A stretch of DNA of 34,902 nucleotides. It comes from Planctomycetota bacterium (GTDB lineage: Bacteria; Planctomycetota; Planctomycetia; Isosphaerales; Isosphaeraceae). Location: NCBI GenBank assembly GCA_021791715.1, contig JAJYWB010000068.1, forward strand, positions 1-34,902, read 5' to 3'. Both the position numbers and the translations under genes were made by a program. The notes below the pieces were generated by a model. That model had not been told where the DNA came from and did not search any database. It was given only the letters and a program-made list of their open reading frames with translations. This document shows positions 8,072 through 17,353 of this stretch, piece after piece (within the stretch, counting starts at the first letter, position 1; every line of letters begins with the position of its first letter).

Positions 8072-9166
8072 TTAGTTTAAAAGAGCCGTTTCGATCGTCA
8101 GGCCGGGGCCGAAGGCGAGCGCCAGGCAAGGGCGCGGGGCGTGCGATCGCCGCAGTCGATCCAAAATGAACAAGATCGTCGGCGACGACATGTTGCCGTG
8201 CTCGGCTAAAACGCGCAGCGACGGTTCAATCGCGCTCCGATCGAGCCCCGCGGCCTCGGCGACCGCCGATAAAATGCGCGGACCGCCGGGATGAATCGCC
8301 CACGAACCGATCGAATCGACCGAAAGCGATCGTGATGAAAGCCAGGCATCGAGCCGCGGACGAAGATTCCTTCCAATCAACTCGGGTACGCGCGAAGATA
8401 ACGTCATCTCAAATCCGTGATCGCCGATCCGCCACGACATCGCGTCCTCCGAATCGTCGATCAAAGTCGACCCCGTCGCGATTAAACGATAAACCGGATC
8501 GCTCGATCGTCGTACGCGTCCGCCGACCTCCGACCCCTCACGAACGCCCACGAACGCCGCCGAACCGTCGGCGAAGAGAGCGTTCGAGACGATCTTGTTC
8601 GCGTCCCAGCCGTATTGATGGTGCAGGCTGCAAAGCTCGACGGCGCAGACGAGCGGACGCGCCGACCGATCGGCTTCGACGAACGCCTTCGCGACCCTCG
8701 TCGCATTGATCAACGCATGACAGCCCATAAATCCCACATGAACCCGCGCGACGTCGCGATCTAACTGTAATTGCTTGATCAAGGAGATATCAAACCCGGG
8801 GCTGTGAAAACCCGTGCATGAAGCTGTGATCAAATGCGTGATCGTTTTGGGGTCGATGTCGGCCTCGGCGATCGCGGCGCGGCTCGAAGCCGAGGCCATG
8901 CCTTGGGCTTCGGCCTCGTATTTTCGCATCCGTTCGCTCGTCGACGGGCTTTGATCGACAAAAAACGATTGACGTTCGGAAAGATCCCCCGTCGAAGCGT
9001 TCAACAAAACCGAGCCGCGAGTATCGACGCCCGACCGACGGTAGAGTTCGTCGAACAACCGCTCGTGCTCGGCGGTTTCGCACGAGAAGCGTTTCATGAT
9101 CGCCGCGGCGTCGGCCCTGCCGATGCGATGCGGCGGAACGGCCGTACCGATACCGGCGATTATCAT
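8072..9166 (-). CDS. Type III polyketide synthase (chalcone/stilbene synthase family)
   Basis: A 364-residue enzyme with the full triad of type III PKSs: Cys149 (GFMGCHA), His292 (WAIHPGGPRI) and Asn325 (EHGNMSSPT). Such enzymes load an acyl starter on Cys, extend it with malonyl-CoA and cyclise the product to resorcinols, pyrones or phloroglucinols. The C-terminal GFGPG-type loop appears as 'AFGPGLTIE'. It is the third gene of a leftward operon, 10 bases after the FAD oxidoreductase, with a methyltransferase first. That trio is the make-up of the Streptomyces srsABC and similar clusters for alkylresorcinol/alkylquinone phenolic lipids, so a membrane phenolic lipid is a reasonable guess. The start is the ATG at 9164-9166; the ribosome binding site is weak, so translation may be coupled to the gene before it. 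Confidence 0.93.
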   Translation of the reverse strand: MIIAGIGTAVPPHRIGRADAAAIMKRFSCETAEHERLFDELYRRSGVDTRGSVLLNASTGDLSERQSFFVDQSPSTSERMRKYEAEAQGMASASSRAAIAEADIDPKTITHLITASCTGFHSPGFDISLIKQLQLDRDVARVHVGFMGCHALINATRVAKAFVEADRSARPLVCAVELCSLHHQYGWDANKIVSNALFADGSAAFVGVREGSEVGGRVRRSSDPVYRLIATGSTLIDDSEDAMSWRIGDHGFEMTLSSRVPELIGRNLRPRLDAWLSSRSLSVDSIGSWAIHPGGPRILSAVAEAAGLDRSAIEPSLRVLAEHGNMSSPTILFILDRLRRSHAPRPCLALAFGPGLTIETALLN

Positions 9167-9176
9167 GTTAGCGTCT

Positions 9177-10355
9177 TTAATTGGAAATTTGAGGACATAC
9201 GATCGGACTCGCGTTGATTTTACGAATTATCATATCGGTGATCGCCGGCGCTCGTTCGACGAGTTTCGCGGCGAGAGCCGCGAGCCTCGGTCGCTTCAGC
9301 GTGAACGCCAATCCGCGGCAAACGAGGGTCGAGCGACCGATCAGCAGCCGATGCGTTTCGATCCATTCGCGCTCGATTGCGCTCGTCCAACGCTCGATCC
9401 CCTCGAGCGCGATCGGGACGACCGCCCCGGCCGAGCTTAGCGCCCAGCCGATCCCCTCGCCCGTAAAAGGTTCAATATATCCCGCTGCGTCTCCGAGTAA
9501 AACCAGCCTCCGCGCCGCGACGGGACGCGTCGATCGCGAGAGCGCGACCGTTCCCCGCCATGAGGCGTCGTCGCTCGATTCGATCGCGGGAAATCCCGCC
9601 TCGCGAAGGATCGCGGCCGCGGCCCGCGCGGGGGTTTCGCATGTTTTGATAAACGCTTTATCAAACGCCGCCGCGACGTTCAAGCTTCCGTCCTCCACAC
9701 GAACGAGCCCCACGTATCCATGGCGACCGATCGCCATGTGAATCGTCTGATCGTTATACGCGCTCGATCCCGCTTCGACCACGCGGCCCGCTCCGATCCT
9801 CGATCGAGCCGCGATCCGGGTTCGAATGCTCGGTTCGCCTTCAAGGGCGGCGTTTCCCAGCCCCGAAGCCGCCGCGACGACGCGCGCCCGGGTTGGAATC
9901 GTTCGTCCGTTTCGTTCGAGCCGAACGCCCCGCGTCGAATGATCGCAGCCTTCGATCGTCGCGTGAGTATCGGGTAAAAAACGCGCTCCCGCGGCGATCG
10001 CCGCTTCAACAAGCGCGTTATCGAACCGGGCTCGCGAGATCGCTTTACCCAGCAAGGCATGCCGACGTATCGAACATCCACGAACGCCGAGATGAAAGTG
10101 TTCCAATGCGATTCCGCCGATTCGATCGACGAGCGTTCCCAAACCTTCGTCGTTCAACACGGCGAGGGCGCGACGGTTGACGCACGATCCGCAAACTTTG
10201 GCTCGCGGGAACGATTTTTTATCGACGAGCAAAACGTTCACTCCGGCGAGCGCGAATCGCCGCGCCGCGAGCGCCCCGGCGGGTCCCGCGCCGACGACGA
10301 TCGCGTCCCACACGTGTCTTCCCGCCTCGTCGAGGTCGATCGTCGCGGGGGTCAT
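9177..10355 (-). CDS. FAD-dependent oxidoreductase, geranylgeranyl reductase/hydroxylase-like
   Basis: 392 residues. An N-terminal Rossmann motif GAGPAG (residues 22-27) is followed by an acidic strand end 'VLLVDKK', a cysteine-containing motif KVCGSCVN (53-60) typical of the geranylgeranyl reductase-like branch of group A flavoproteins, and the second FAD motif 'LLGDAAGYIEPFTGEGI'. In the phenolic-lipid clusters the equivalent flavoprotein oxidises or hydroxylates the aromatic ring made by the PKS; reduction of a lipid tail is the alternative. The ATG at 10353-10355 overlaps the methyltransferase stop codon (ATGA) and has GGAG about 7 bases upstream; the longer frame starting at 10391 uses TTG and is unlikely. 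Translational coupling inside the operon is expected. Confidence 0.88.
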   Translation of the reverse strand: MTPATIDLDEAGRHVWDAIVVGAGPAGALAARRFALAGVNVLLVDKKSFPRAKVCGSCVNRRALAVLNDEGLGTLVDRIGGIALEHFHLGVRGCSIRRHALLGKAISRARFDNALVEAAIAAGARFLPDTHATIEGCDHSTRGVRLERNGRTIPTRARVVAAASGLGNAALEGEPSIRTRIAARSRIGAGRVVEAGSSAYNDQTIHMAIGRHGYVGLVRVEDGSLNVAAAFDKAFIKTCETPARAAAAILREAGFPAIESSDDASWRGTVALSRSTRPVAARRLVLLGDAAGYIEPFTGEGIGWALSSAGAVVPIALEGIERWTSAIEREWIETHRLLIGRSTLVCRGLAFTLKRPRLAALAAKLVERAPAITDMIIRKINASPIVCPQISN

Positions 10356-11074
10356 TCTCGGCTCCAGGCGAGGAGGAAACGTTGCGGCCAATGACGCGTG
10401 AGGGTCGCTCGGTCAAGCCCTGCGCGGTCGGCGAGGTTTTTCGCCTCGGCGACGGTGAAAGCCGCGGCGACCGAAGCCGGGCCGTCAAAACGGACGACTT
10501 TCGAGCGGCTCAAGATTCGGCATCCTAGCAGAGCCAGCGTGTAGCCGAGCCCGCCGCGGATAAGGTCGTTAACGAGAATCAATCGCCGTGTCGCGGTCGC
10601 CATCCGGCGCAAGAGCGCAACGGCTTCGTCCTCGTCGAGATGGTGGAGGAAGAGCGAGCACATCACGACATCATACGCTTCCGGAAGCGGGCCACCCAGT
10701 GCGTCCAGGACGAAGAAGCGCGCATCGGATCGGTTTGATTCGGCGGATCGCGAAGCGAATTCGATCGCGACGGGGCTGATATCGCAGCCTTCGACTTGGA
10801 TGTTGAGCCGAGCCCTCGCGGCTCTTTTGGAGAGACGCGTAGCGACGTCTCCCCCTCCGCACGCGATATCGAGCACGCGGATCGGCTCGGGAGATCGTTC
10901 GCGAGCGAGCCGAGCGATCGCGGGCCAAACGATCGCGTCGCTCCGGCTCAACACGTTGATCCTGCCGAGCCCTCGAAGCGCCTCGACGTGGAGATCGGCG
11001 TCGAGATCGGGCCGATCCATGATCTCGGGCGTTCGCGATCGAACGGAGAGAGCGGTTTTTTTCAGAGAGATCAT
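10352..11074 (-). CDS. SAM-dependent methyltransferase of the PKS operon
   Basis: 240 residues, class I methyltransferase fold: motif I 'VLDIACGGGDVA', an acidic motif II region 'VEGCDISPVAIE', and 'DVVMCSLFLHHLDED', which resembles UbiE/COQ5-type enzymes. It is the first gene of the operon and ends in an ATGA overlap with the flavoprotein gene. Likely job: O- or C-methylation of the phenolic product, as the methyltransferases of srs-like clusters do. I chose the ATG at 11072-11074; the frame continues upstream to a GTG at 11152, and an internal ATG at 11020 is also possible, though homologues usually keep the residues before it. Confidence 0.85.
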   Translation of the reverse strand: MISLKKTALSVRSRTPEIMDRPDLDADLHVEALRGLGRINVLSRSDAIVWPAIARLARERSPEPIRVLDIACGGGDVATRLSKRAARARLNIQVEGCDISPVAIEFASRSAESNRSDARFFVLDALGGPLPEAYDVVMCSLFLHHLDEDEAVALLRRMATATRRLILVNDLIRGGLGYTLALLGCRILSRSKVVRFDGPASVAAAFTVAEAKNLADRAGLDRATLTRHWPQRFLLAWSRE

Positions 11075-11526
11075 TGCTCGTGTCGATCCGATTAGATACT
11101 TTGGTAGAGATTGTCTATGATTTGACCTAATTATTGCGATCTCATTCAACACATTTTCTCGAGCAGATTGCGGCGATTTGAAGTTGGGATTATTATCGAC
11201 TCTGTTGGTCTTTTTCGAGATGATACGACTTTGAACTCTAAATCCAGTTCTCGTTCCGATCTAAGTCTATCTCATGATGGAGGATTCAAAAATGGCGAAT
11301 GGATGATCTTCGGCAAAGTTTCTGAATATTGAGGATTTCCAAATACTCCGCGTCTGATTAGGATAGGTCATCCCTGAGGACAGTTCCTGATGACCTATAT
11401 CACTCGGGTCGCTCGGATCTTGATTACCCTCATGCACATTTGCGATTAAGAATGGAGATGCATTGATTATTTCGTCGATTGATCCGATGGTACACTTTTC
11501 TGCTCAGACTGAGCATTGAGGACTTT
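11075..11526. other. Divergent intergenic region
   Basis: About 450 bases between the leftward PKS operon and the rightward membrane-protein gene, so promoters for both should be here. It is AT-richer than the genes. Apart from the hairpin at 11363-11398 I see no clear site; there is no convincing gene, although reading frames without recognisable content run through it. Confidence 0.5.
11363..11398. promoter_or_regulatory. 10-bp stem hairpin, possible operator
   Basis: ATAGGTCATC (11363-11372) and GATGACCTAT (11389-11398) are perfect reverse complements. The 16 bases between them contain a second small stem AGGA/TCCT with loop CAGT, so an RNA would form a bulged hairpin. There is no U-run after it, so it is not a standard terminator. 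It lies 128 bases before the next start codon (11527), a fitting place for an operator or a leader structure. Function is inferred from position only. Confidence 0.45.
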
Positions 11527-12246
11527 ATGCCAAGACAGCCTCGATTAACCCAATCGGCCGAAGGCGCAACTGCCGGCTCAAAAATTTCCAAAATCCAATC
11601 GGTCGAAGACGTAACTGCCGGCTCAAAAAATCCCGCAACCCAATCGGCCGAAGGCGCAACTGCCGGCTCAAAAATCCGCAAGTTTTACCAGTTATGGAGA
11701 GTTTGGGTTATTATTTCATGTATACTATCGACAACATTCTTTTATAAGAAATGGACTAAATATGTGCTTCCCGCAGGAGATGGTTCCGCCTTTGTTAAAA
11801 TTAAATCCATCTCTCTTAAGCTTTCAACTGCCGGAGCAGATGTAGGACTTCAGGTCGATTTTCAACAAGCGGCCGGTCTCGGGATTGAGGTCAAGGATCT
11901 TCTCCATCATGTCGTATCCGATGAGGTTCAATCGGGTCTGCCATCGGGAAACGAACCTGTTTTTGTGGTTTTCAATGCTCGAACACACGCGGTCAACTAT
12001 TGGAAATTGACCGACAAGGTGAAAATGATTCGCCTTAAGAAAAAAGCGTCTCATGTCACGAAGACTGAAGAGTCCGACGAGATTTATCAAGACGCGTTCG
12101 ACCCCAAGATCAAAATGGTATCTACGAACGAAGAAGGATCCAGCGAATTTGAAATCAAGGTGATGAACGAGAAACCTCTCCGTGTCGAACTCTGGATCGA
12201 CGTTCCTTCCACGGATATCGAGATTATCGTGGAGATGAAAGAATGA
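11527..12246 (+). CDS. Unknown single-pass membrane protein with 15-residue repeats
   Basis: 239 residues; not recognised. The N-terminal part (residues 9-53) is three tandem 15-residue repeats of the form QSAEGATAGSK plus four residues. One strong membrane segment follows ('LWRVWVIISCILSTTFFY', about 57-75) with Lys/Arg on both sides. The remaining 165 residues are soluble, with beta-like patterns ('PVFVVFNARTHAVNYW', 'LRVELWIDVP') and no cysteine or catalytic motif. The start is the ATG at 11527 with GAGG a few bases upstream; an upstream TTG at 11479 is less likely. Base composition is less GC-rich than in the neighbours. The gene stands alone and is followed by an inverted-repeat element. 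The repeats may have been copied into the gene from a mobile or dispersed repeat. Confidence 0.7.
   Translation: MPRQPRLTQSAEGATAGSKISKIQSVEDVTAGSKNPATQSAEGATAGSKIRKFYQLWRVWVIISCILSTTFFYKKWTKYVLPAGDGSAFVKIKSISLKLSTAGADVGLQVDFQQAAGLGIEVKDLLHHVVSDEVQSGLPSGNEPVFVVFNARTHAVNYWKLTDKVKMIRLKKKASHVTKTEESDEIYQDAFDPKIKMVSTNEEGSSEFEIKVMNEKPLRVELWIDVPSTDIEIIVEMKE
11551..11680 (+). repeat. 45-bp tandem repeat inside a coding sequence
   Basis: Units begin at 11551, 11596 and 11641 (CAATCGGCCGAAGGCGCAAC, with CAATCGGTCGAAGACGTAAC in the middle copy), period 45; the third is cut at about 11680. Copies 1 and 3 share their first 36 bases exactly, and the middle one differs at a few positions, so unit 3 may have arisen from unit 1. 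The opposite strand is also open across the repeat and would read FEPAVAPSADW-like peptides, so the original coding sense, if any, is uncertain. Confidence 0.88.
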
Positions 12247-12701
12247 GTTATTATACGAATTATCAAGTAGAAGAATTTCGGTCTTAACGTATCGGCTCGA
12301 CATTCGCTCGATCGAGGCGGTCGATCCGATCGATTCAAGATCTCGGATTTCGCAAACTCCACGTTGATAACGAGGACGGCCTTAAATCGGCGCCGCCGCC
12401 GGAAATTTCGTTCGAATACAAGCACGGAGCGCAAGCGAGTGCATCGGTTTTTTCAAGACCGTACGCACTCGCTTACTCTTCACACCTGTATTCAAGATTT
12501 ATTCACATCTGTAGTCTCAATATCGTAGGAGACGGAAACGCGGGACGCTTAAAAGCGTGTGCGAGTGCGTTCTTCCTCTACAGTGATTACAATCATGAAA
12601 TGATTCGAACACACACTCGCTTGCGCTTCGTGCTTGTATTCCTCTCCAATCCTCCAATGAACGATGCACGGCTCAGAGAGAATCAAGAGGTAACCCGCAC
12701 C
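12247..12701. repeat. MITE-like inverted repeat element in an intergenic region
   Basis: The gap between the membrane-protein gene and the S9 peptidase gene holds a 228-base element at 12414-12641. Its ends are reverse complements over 29 bases with two mismatches (starts GAATACAAGCACGGAGCGCA at 12414; mirror image at 12613-12641). Inside it are two more copies of the GCGAGTGCG core in opposite orientations (about 12462-12471 and 12559-12568) and a small ACGCTT-AA-AAGCGT palindrome (about 12545-12558). There is no open frame of note, so it resembles a non-autonomous mobile element or a large RNA-forming repeat. I see no target-site duplication that I would trust. Nothing else was recognised in 12247-12413. 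Confidence 0.7.
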
Positions 12702-14979
<2,278 letters not shown>

Positions 14980-15008
<29 letters not shown>

Positions 15009-15942
15009 GTGGTTCGTCCTCGGTTCGTGTTGCGGGAAACGGTTTGTGATCGGTCGATTCGAGGCGGTCGAGGAGTCCCTCGACGATCGTGCGTTGTTCG
15101 CGGATGTGCGCCGCGAGAGCGCGGGAGGCGCGGCGGTGATCGCGATCGATCAGGGCGGAGAGGATCTCGGCGTGGCGCTCGGCCATCGCGGCGACGACGC
15201 TCGCCTCGGGAGCGGCGTAATCGAACAGCGCCGAATAGAAAGCTCCGTGCTCCTGGAAAAATCGAATGATATAAGCGTTTTCAGACTTTTTAATAATATA
15301 TTCATGCAGGGAATTATCGATTTTGGGGTCGCGCGATCGGGGGACGTTGCGGGCGAGGATCCGTTCAAGCTCGGGGATTTCGAGCCTCGGAGCGGCGAGT
15401 TCGAGCGCCTTGAGTTCGAGGGTTTCGCGTACGACGAGGTAATCGCGCATGTCGGCGACGTCGAAATCGCGCGGTCGCCAGCCTCTCCTTGGGATATGGA
15501 CGAGCAAACCTCGGCCGCAGAGTCGACCGAACGCGTGGCGGACGACGGTTCGGCCGACGCCGAGGCGGCGCGCCGTCGCCTCTTCGCGGAGGTATTCGCC
15601 GTTTCGTCTCAGGCTCGCGGCGATCGCCTCGCCGGCGAGTCGCTCCTCGACGCGGCGCGCGCGGTCGAGCGGCGAATCGATCGGATTTTTGCTTGTTCGC
15701 GCGAGGATTTGAGATTTCTTGGATATTTTTGATCGGCGGGGATCGACCGACACGCGGCCGTCGTCGTTACGGACGAGCAATCCCTCGGCTACGAGTTCGT
15801 CGATCGCCTGTCGAACGGGTTTATGGCTTACGCCGTAGCGATCGGCGAGCGCCGCGAGGGTGAGCCGGGAGGGGTCGGTTTCGCCGCCGCCGAGACGCTC
15901 GGTGAGATCGCGCTTGATGTAATCGCGGAGCGTCGTTCGCAT
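14980..15942 (-). CDS. GntR/FCD regulator with two winged-helix domains
   Basis: 320 residues. A first GntR winged helix (residues about 4-68; recognition helix 'VSHKPVRQAIDEL', wing 'GLLVRNDDGRVSV') is followed, after a basic linker, by a second GntR winged helix (about 96-158; 'GVGRTVVRHAFGRL', wing 'GLLVHIPRRGWRP'). A FadR-type C-terminal ligand domain (about 165-300) has candidate metal ligands in 'LHEYI', 'ERHAEIL' and 'AHIREQ'. GntR/FCD proteins normally have one DNA-binding domain and about 220-250 residues. It is divergent from the hydroxyproline operon, whose promoter region it probably controls in response to hydroxyproline or an intermediate, and it overlaps the downstream S9 peptidase gene. 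The start is the ATG at 15940-15942 with GAGG about 10 bases upstream; the extra upstream codons would need a TTG. Confidence 0.88.
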
Positions 15943-16169
15943 CGGAACCGAACCTCGAATCAAACCGATTGATACGTGAATTTCGCTCGCGCCGGGAGCG
16001 TCTTCGGCGGCGGATCGCGTCGATCGACGAGGCGATCCCGCGAGGCGATTGACTTTTCAACCGAATCGATTATTCTTGCCATTGTGTGCAAAGTCAAGAA
16101 CGTCGCGCCGAGGTTATTCGGTCGGCCTTGAAATCCGATCGACGGGCGCCTCTTGTTAAGAGAATACAA
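15943..16169. promoter_or_regulatory. Divergent promoter/operator region of the hydroxyproline locus
   Basis: 227 bases between the regulator gene and the DapA-family gene. Around 16073-16100 lies TTCTTG ... CAAGAA (6-base arms, 16-base spacer) enclosing TTGTGTGCAA (16082-16091). The inner part resembles the TTGTATACAA-like operators of FCD-type GntR regulators; the outer pair could be contacted by the second winged-helix domain. The site sits about 80 bases before the DapA-family start. This is a prediction from sequence symmetry and gene layout only. Confidence 0.5.
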
Positions 16170-17093
16170 ATGAGCAAGCCATTATGGACTGGGGTTTATC
16201 CCGCGGTTTCCACCGAGTTCAAGGCGGATCAATCGCTCGACGTCGTCGCGACGATCAAGCATATTTGTGCGATGATCAAGGCGGGGGTGCACGGGGTGAT
16301 CATGCTCGGGACGGTCGGCGAGAATTGTTCGCTCGAATATGACGAGAAGCTCGAGCTGCTCCGAGAGGTCGTTCGCAGTTTGGAGGGGCGCGTTCCGGTG
16401 TTGACGGGGGTCGCCGAATACACGACGGCGCTCGCGTGTCGGTTCGCCGCCGACGCGGCCAAGATCGGCGTCGACGGCCTGATGGTGCTGCCGGCGATGG
16501 TTTATAAGTCTGACCCGCATGAGACGATCGCGCATTTTCGAACCGTCGCCAAGGCGACCGATCTGCCGATCATGGTTTACAACAATCCCGTCTCATATTC
16601 GGTCGACATCACCCCCGAGATGTTCGTCGAACTCGCCGACGTGAAGACGATTATCTCGATCAAGGAATCTTCGGAGAACGTGCGGAGGATCACCGATTTG
16701 CGGAACCTTTGCGGCGATCGCTTTTCGATCTTCTGCGGGGTCGACGATCTCGTTCTTGAAAGCATTTTGCTCGGCGCCGACGGTTGGGTTTCGGGGCTCG
16801 TCAACGCGTTCCCGGTCGAGAATCGGCTCCTCTGGGATCTCGCGACCGAAGGTCGTTGGGCCGAGGCTCGCGAGGTGTATCGCTGGTACACCCCCCTGCT
16901 CCACCTTGATACTTATGTGAAGCTTGTTCAATACATCAAGCTCGCGAATCAGGAGATGGGCTTCGGTTCAGAGACCGTCCGCGCTCCCAGGCTGCGGCTC
17001 GAAGGCGACGAACGCGAACGGATCCTCGCGATCATCCGTAAGGCGAGAGACACGCGTCCCAACCCCGCCAAATTCGGCAAGCGACGATCGTAA
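16170..17093 (+). CDS. DapA-family lyase/deaminase, likely pyrroline-hydroxy-carboxylate deaminase
   Basis: 307 residues, the normal length for the dihydrodipicolinate synthase/N-acetylneuraminate lyase family of Schiff-base TIM barrels. Lys165 (ISIKESS) is the Schiff-base lysine and Tyr137 (YNNP) the catalytic tyrosine; the usual GTTGE is GTVGEN (47-52). The family covers several reactions, so the context decides. With a proline-racemase family protein and an amino acid oxidase in the same operon, the best fit is 1-pyrroline-4-hydroxy-2-carboxylate deaminase of trans-4-hydroxy-L-proline breakdown, which gives alpha-ketoglutarate semialdehyde and ammonia. The start is the ATG at 16170, preceded by AAGAG about 8 bases away; the frame is open further upstream to 16086, inside the promoter region. 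First gene of the operon. Confidence 0.85.
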   Translation: MSKPLWTGVYPAVSTEFKADQSLDVVATIKHICAMIKAGVHGVIMLGTVGENCSLEYDEKLELLREVVRSLEGRVPVLTGVAEYTTALACRFAADAAKIGVDGLMVLPAMVYKSDPHETIAHFRTVAKATDLPIMVYNNPVSYSVDITPEMFVELADVKTIISIKESSENVRRITDLRNLCGDRFSIFCGVDDLVLESILLGADGWVSGLVNAFPVENRLLWDLATEGRWAEAREVYRWYTPLLHLDTYVKLVQYIKLANQEMGFGSETVRAPRLRLEGDERERILAIIRKARDTRPNPAKFGKRRS

Positions 17094-17144
17094 CCCGCGG
17101 TCGACCTTGTTCGGAACGCGAGCACGCGTCGACCGCGAACGACT

Positions 17145-17294
17145 TGTTTCGAAACGCGAGCTTGCGTTTATGTTGATGGATTTCGAACGAAGCGCGAGCT
17201 TTCGTCGAAGCTTTCAACCTGTTTCGAAACGCGAGCTTGCGTTTATGTTGATGGATAACGCACGAAGCGAGATCTTTCGTCGAGGCGGTCGACT
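17145..17294 (+). repeat. 75-bp tandem repeat with hairpins in an operon gap
   Basis: Two copies, period 75. The first 36 bases of each (17145-17180 and 17220-17255) are identical and contain AAACGCGAGCTTGCGTTT, a stem of six with loop GAGCTT. The second half of each copy is less well conserved (CGAAGC...GCTTTCG-like). A decayed partial copy is visible at about 17107-17135. It fills the 260-base gap between the DapA-family gene and the epimerase gene, so it would be part of the operon mRNA, where it could affect stability or relative expression. Related GCGAGC words also occur in the element at 12414-12641. Confidence 0.8.
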
Positions 17295-17353
17295 TCGATC
17301 GGTTTGAAATCAATCGAAGATGTGATGTTATTCTTATGCAAGAGGGCCGGCGG

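Noticed and set aside
11551..11680. 45-bp tandem repeats considered as a CRISPR or integron-type array
   Set aside because: The units are contiguous without spacers and lie in frame in a coding sequence.
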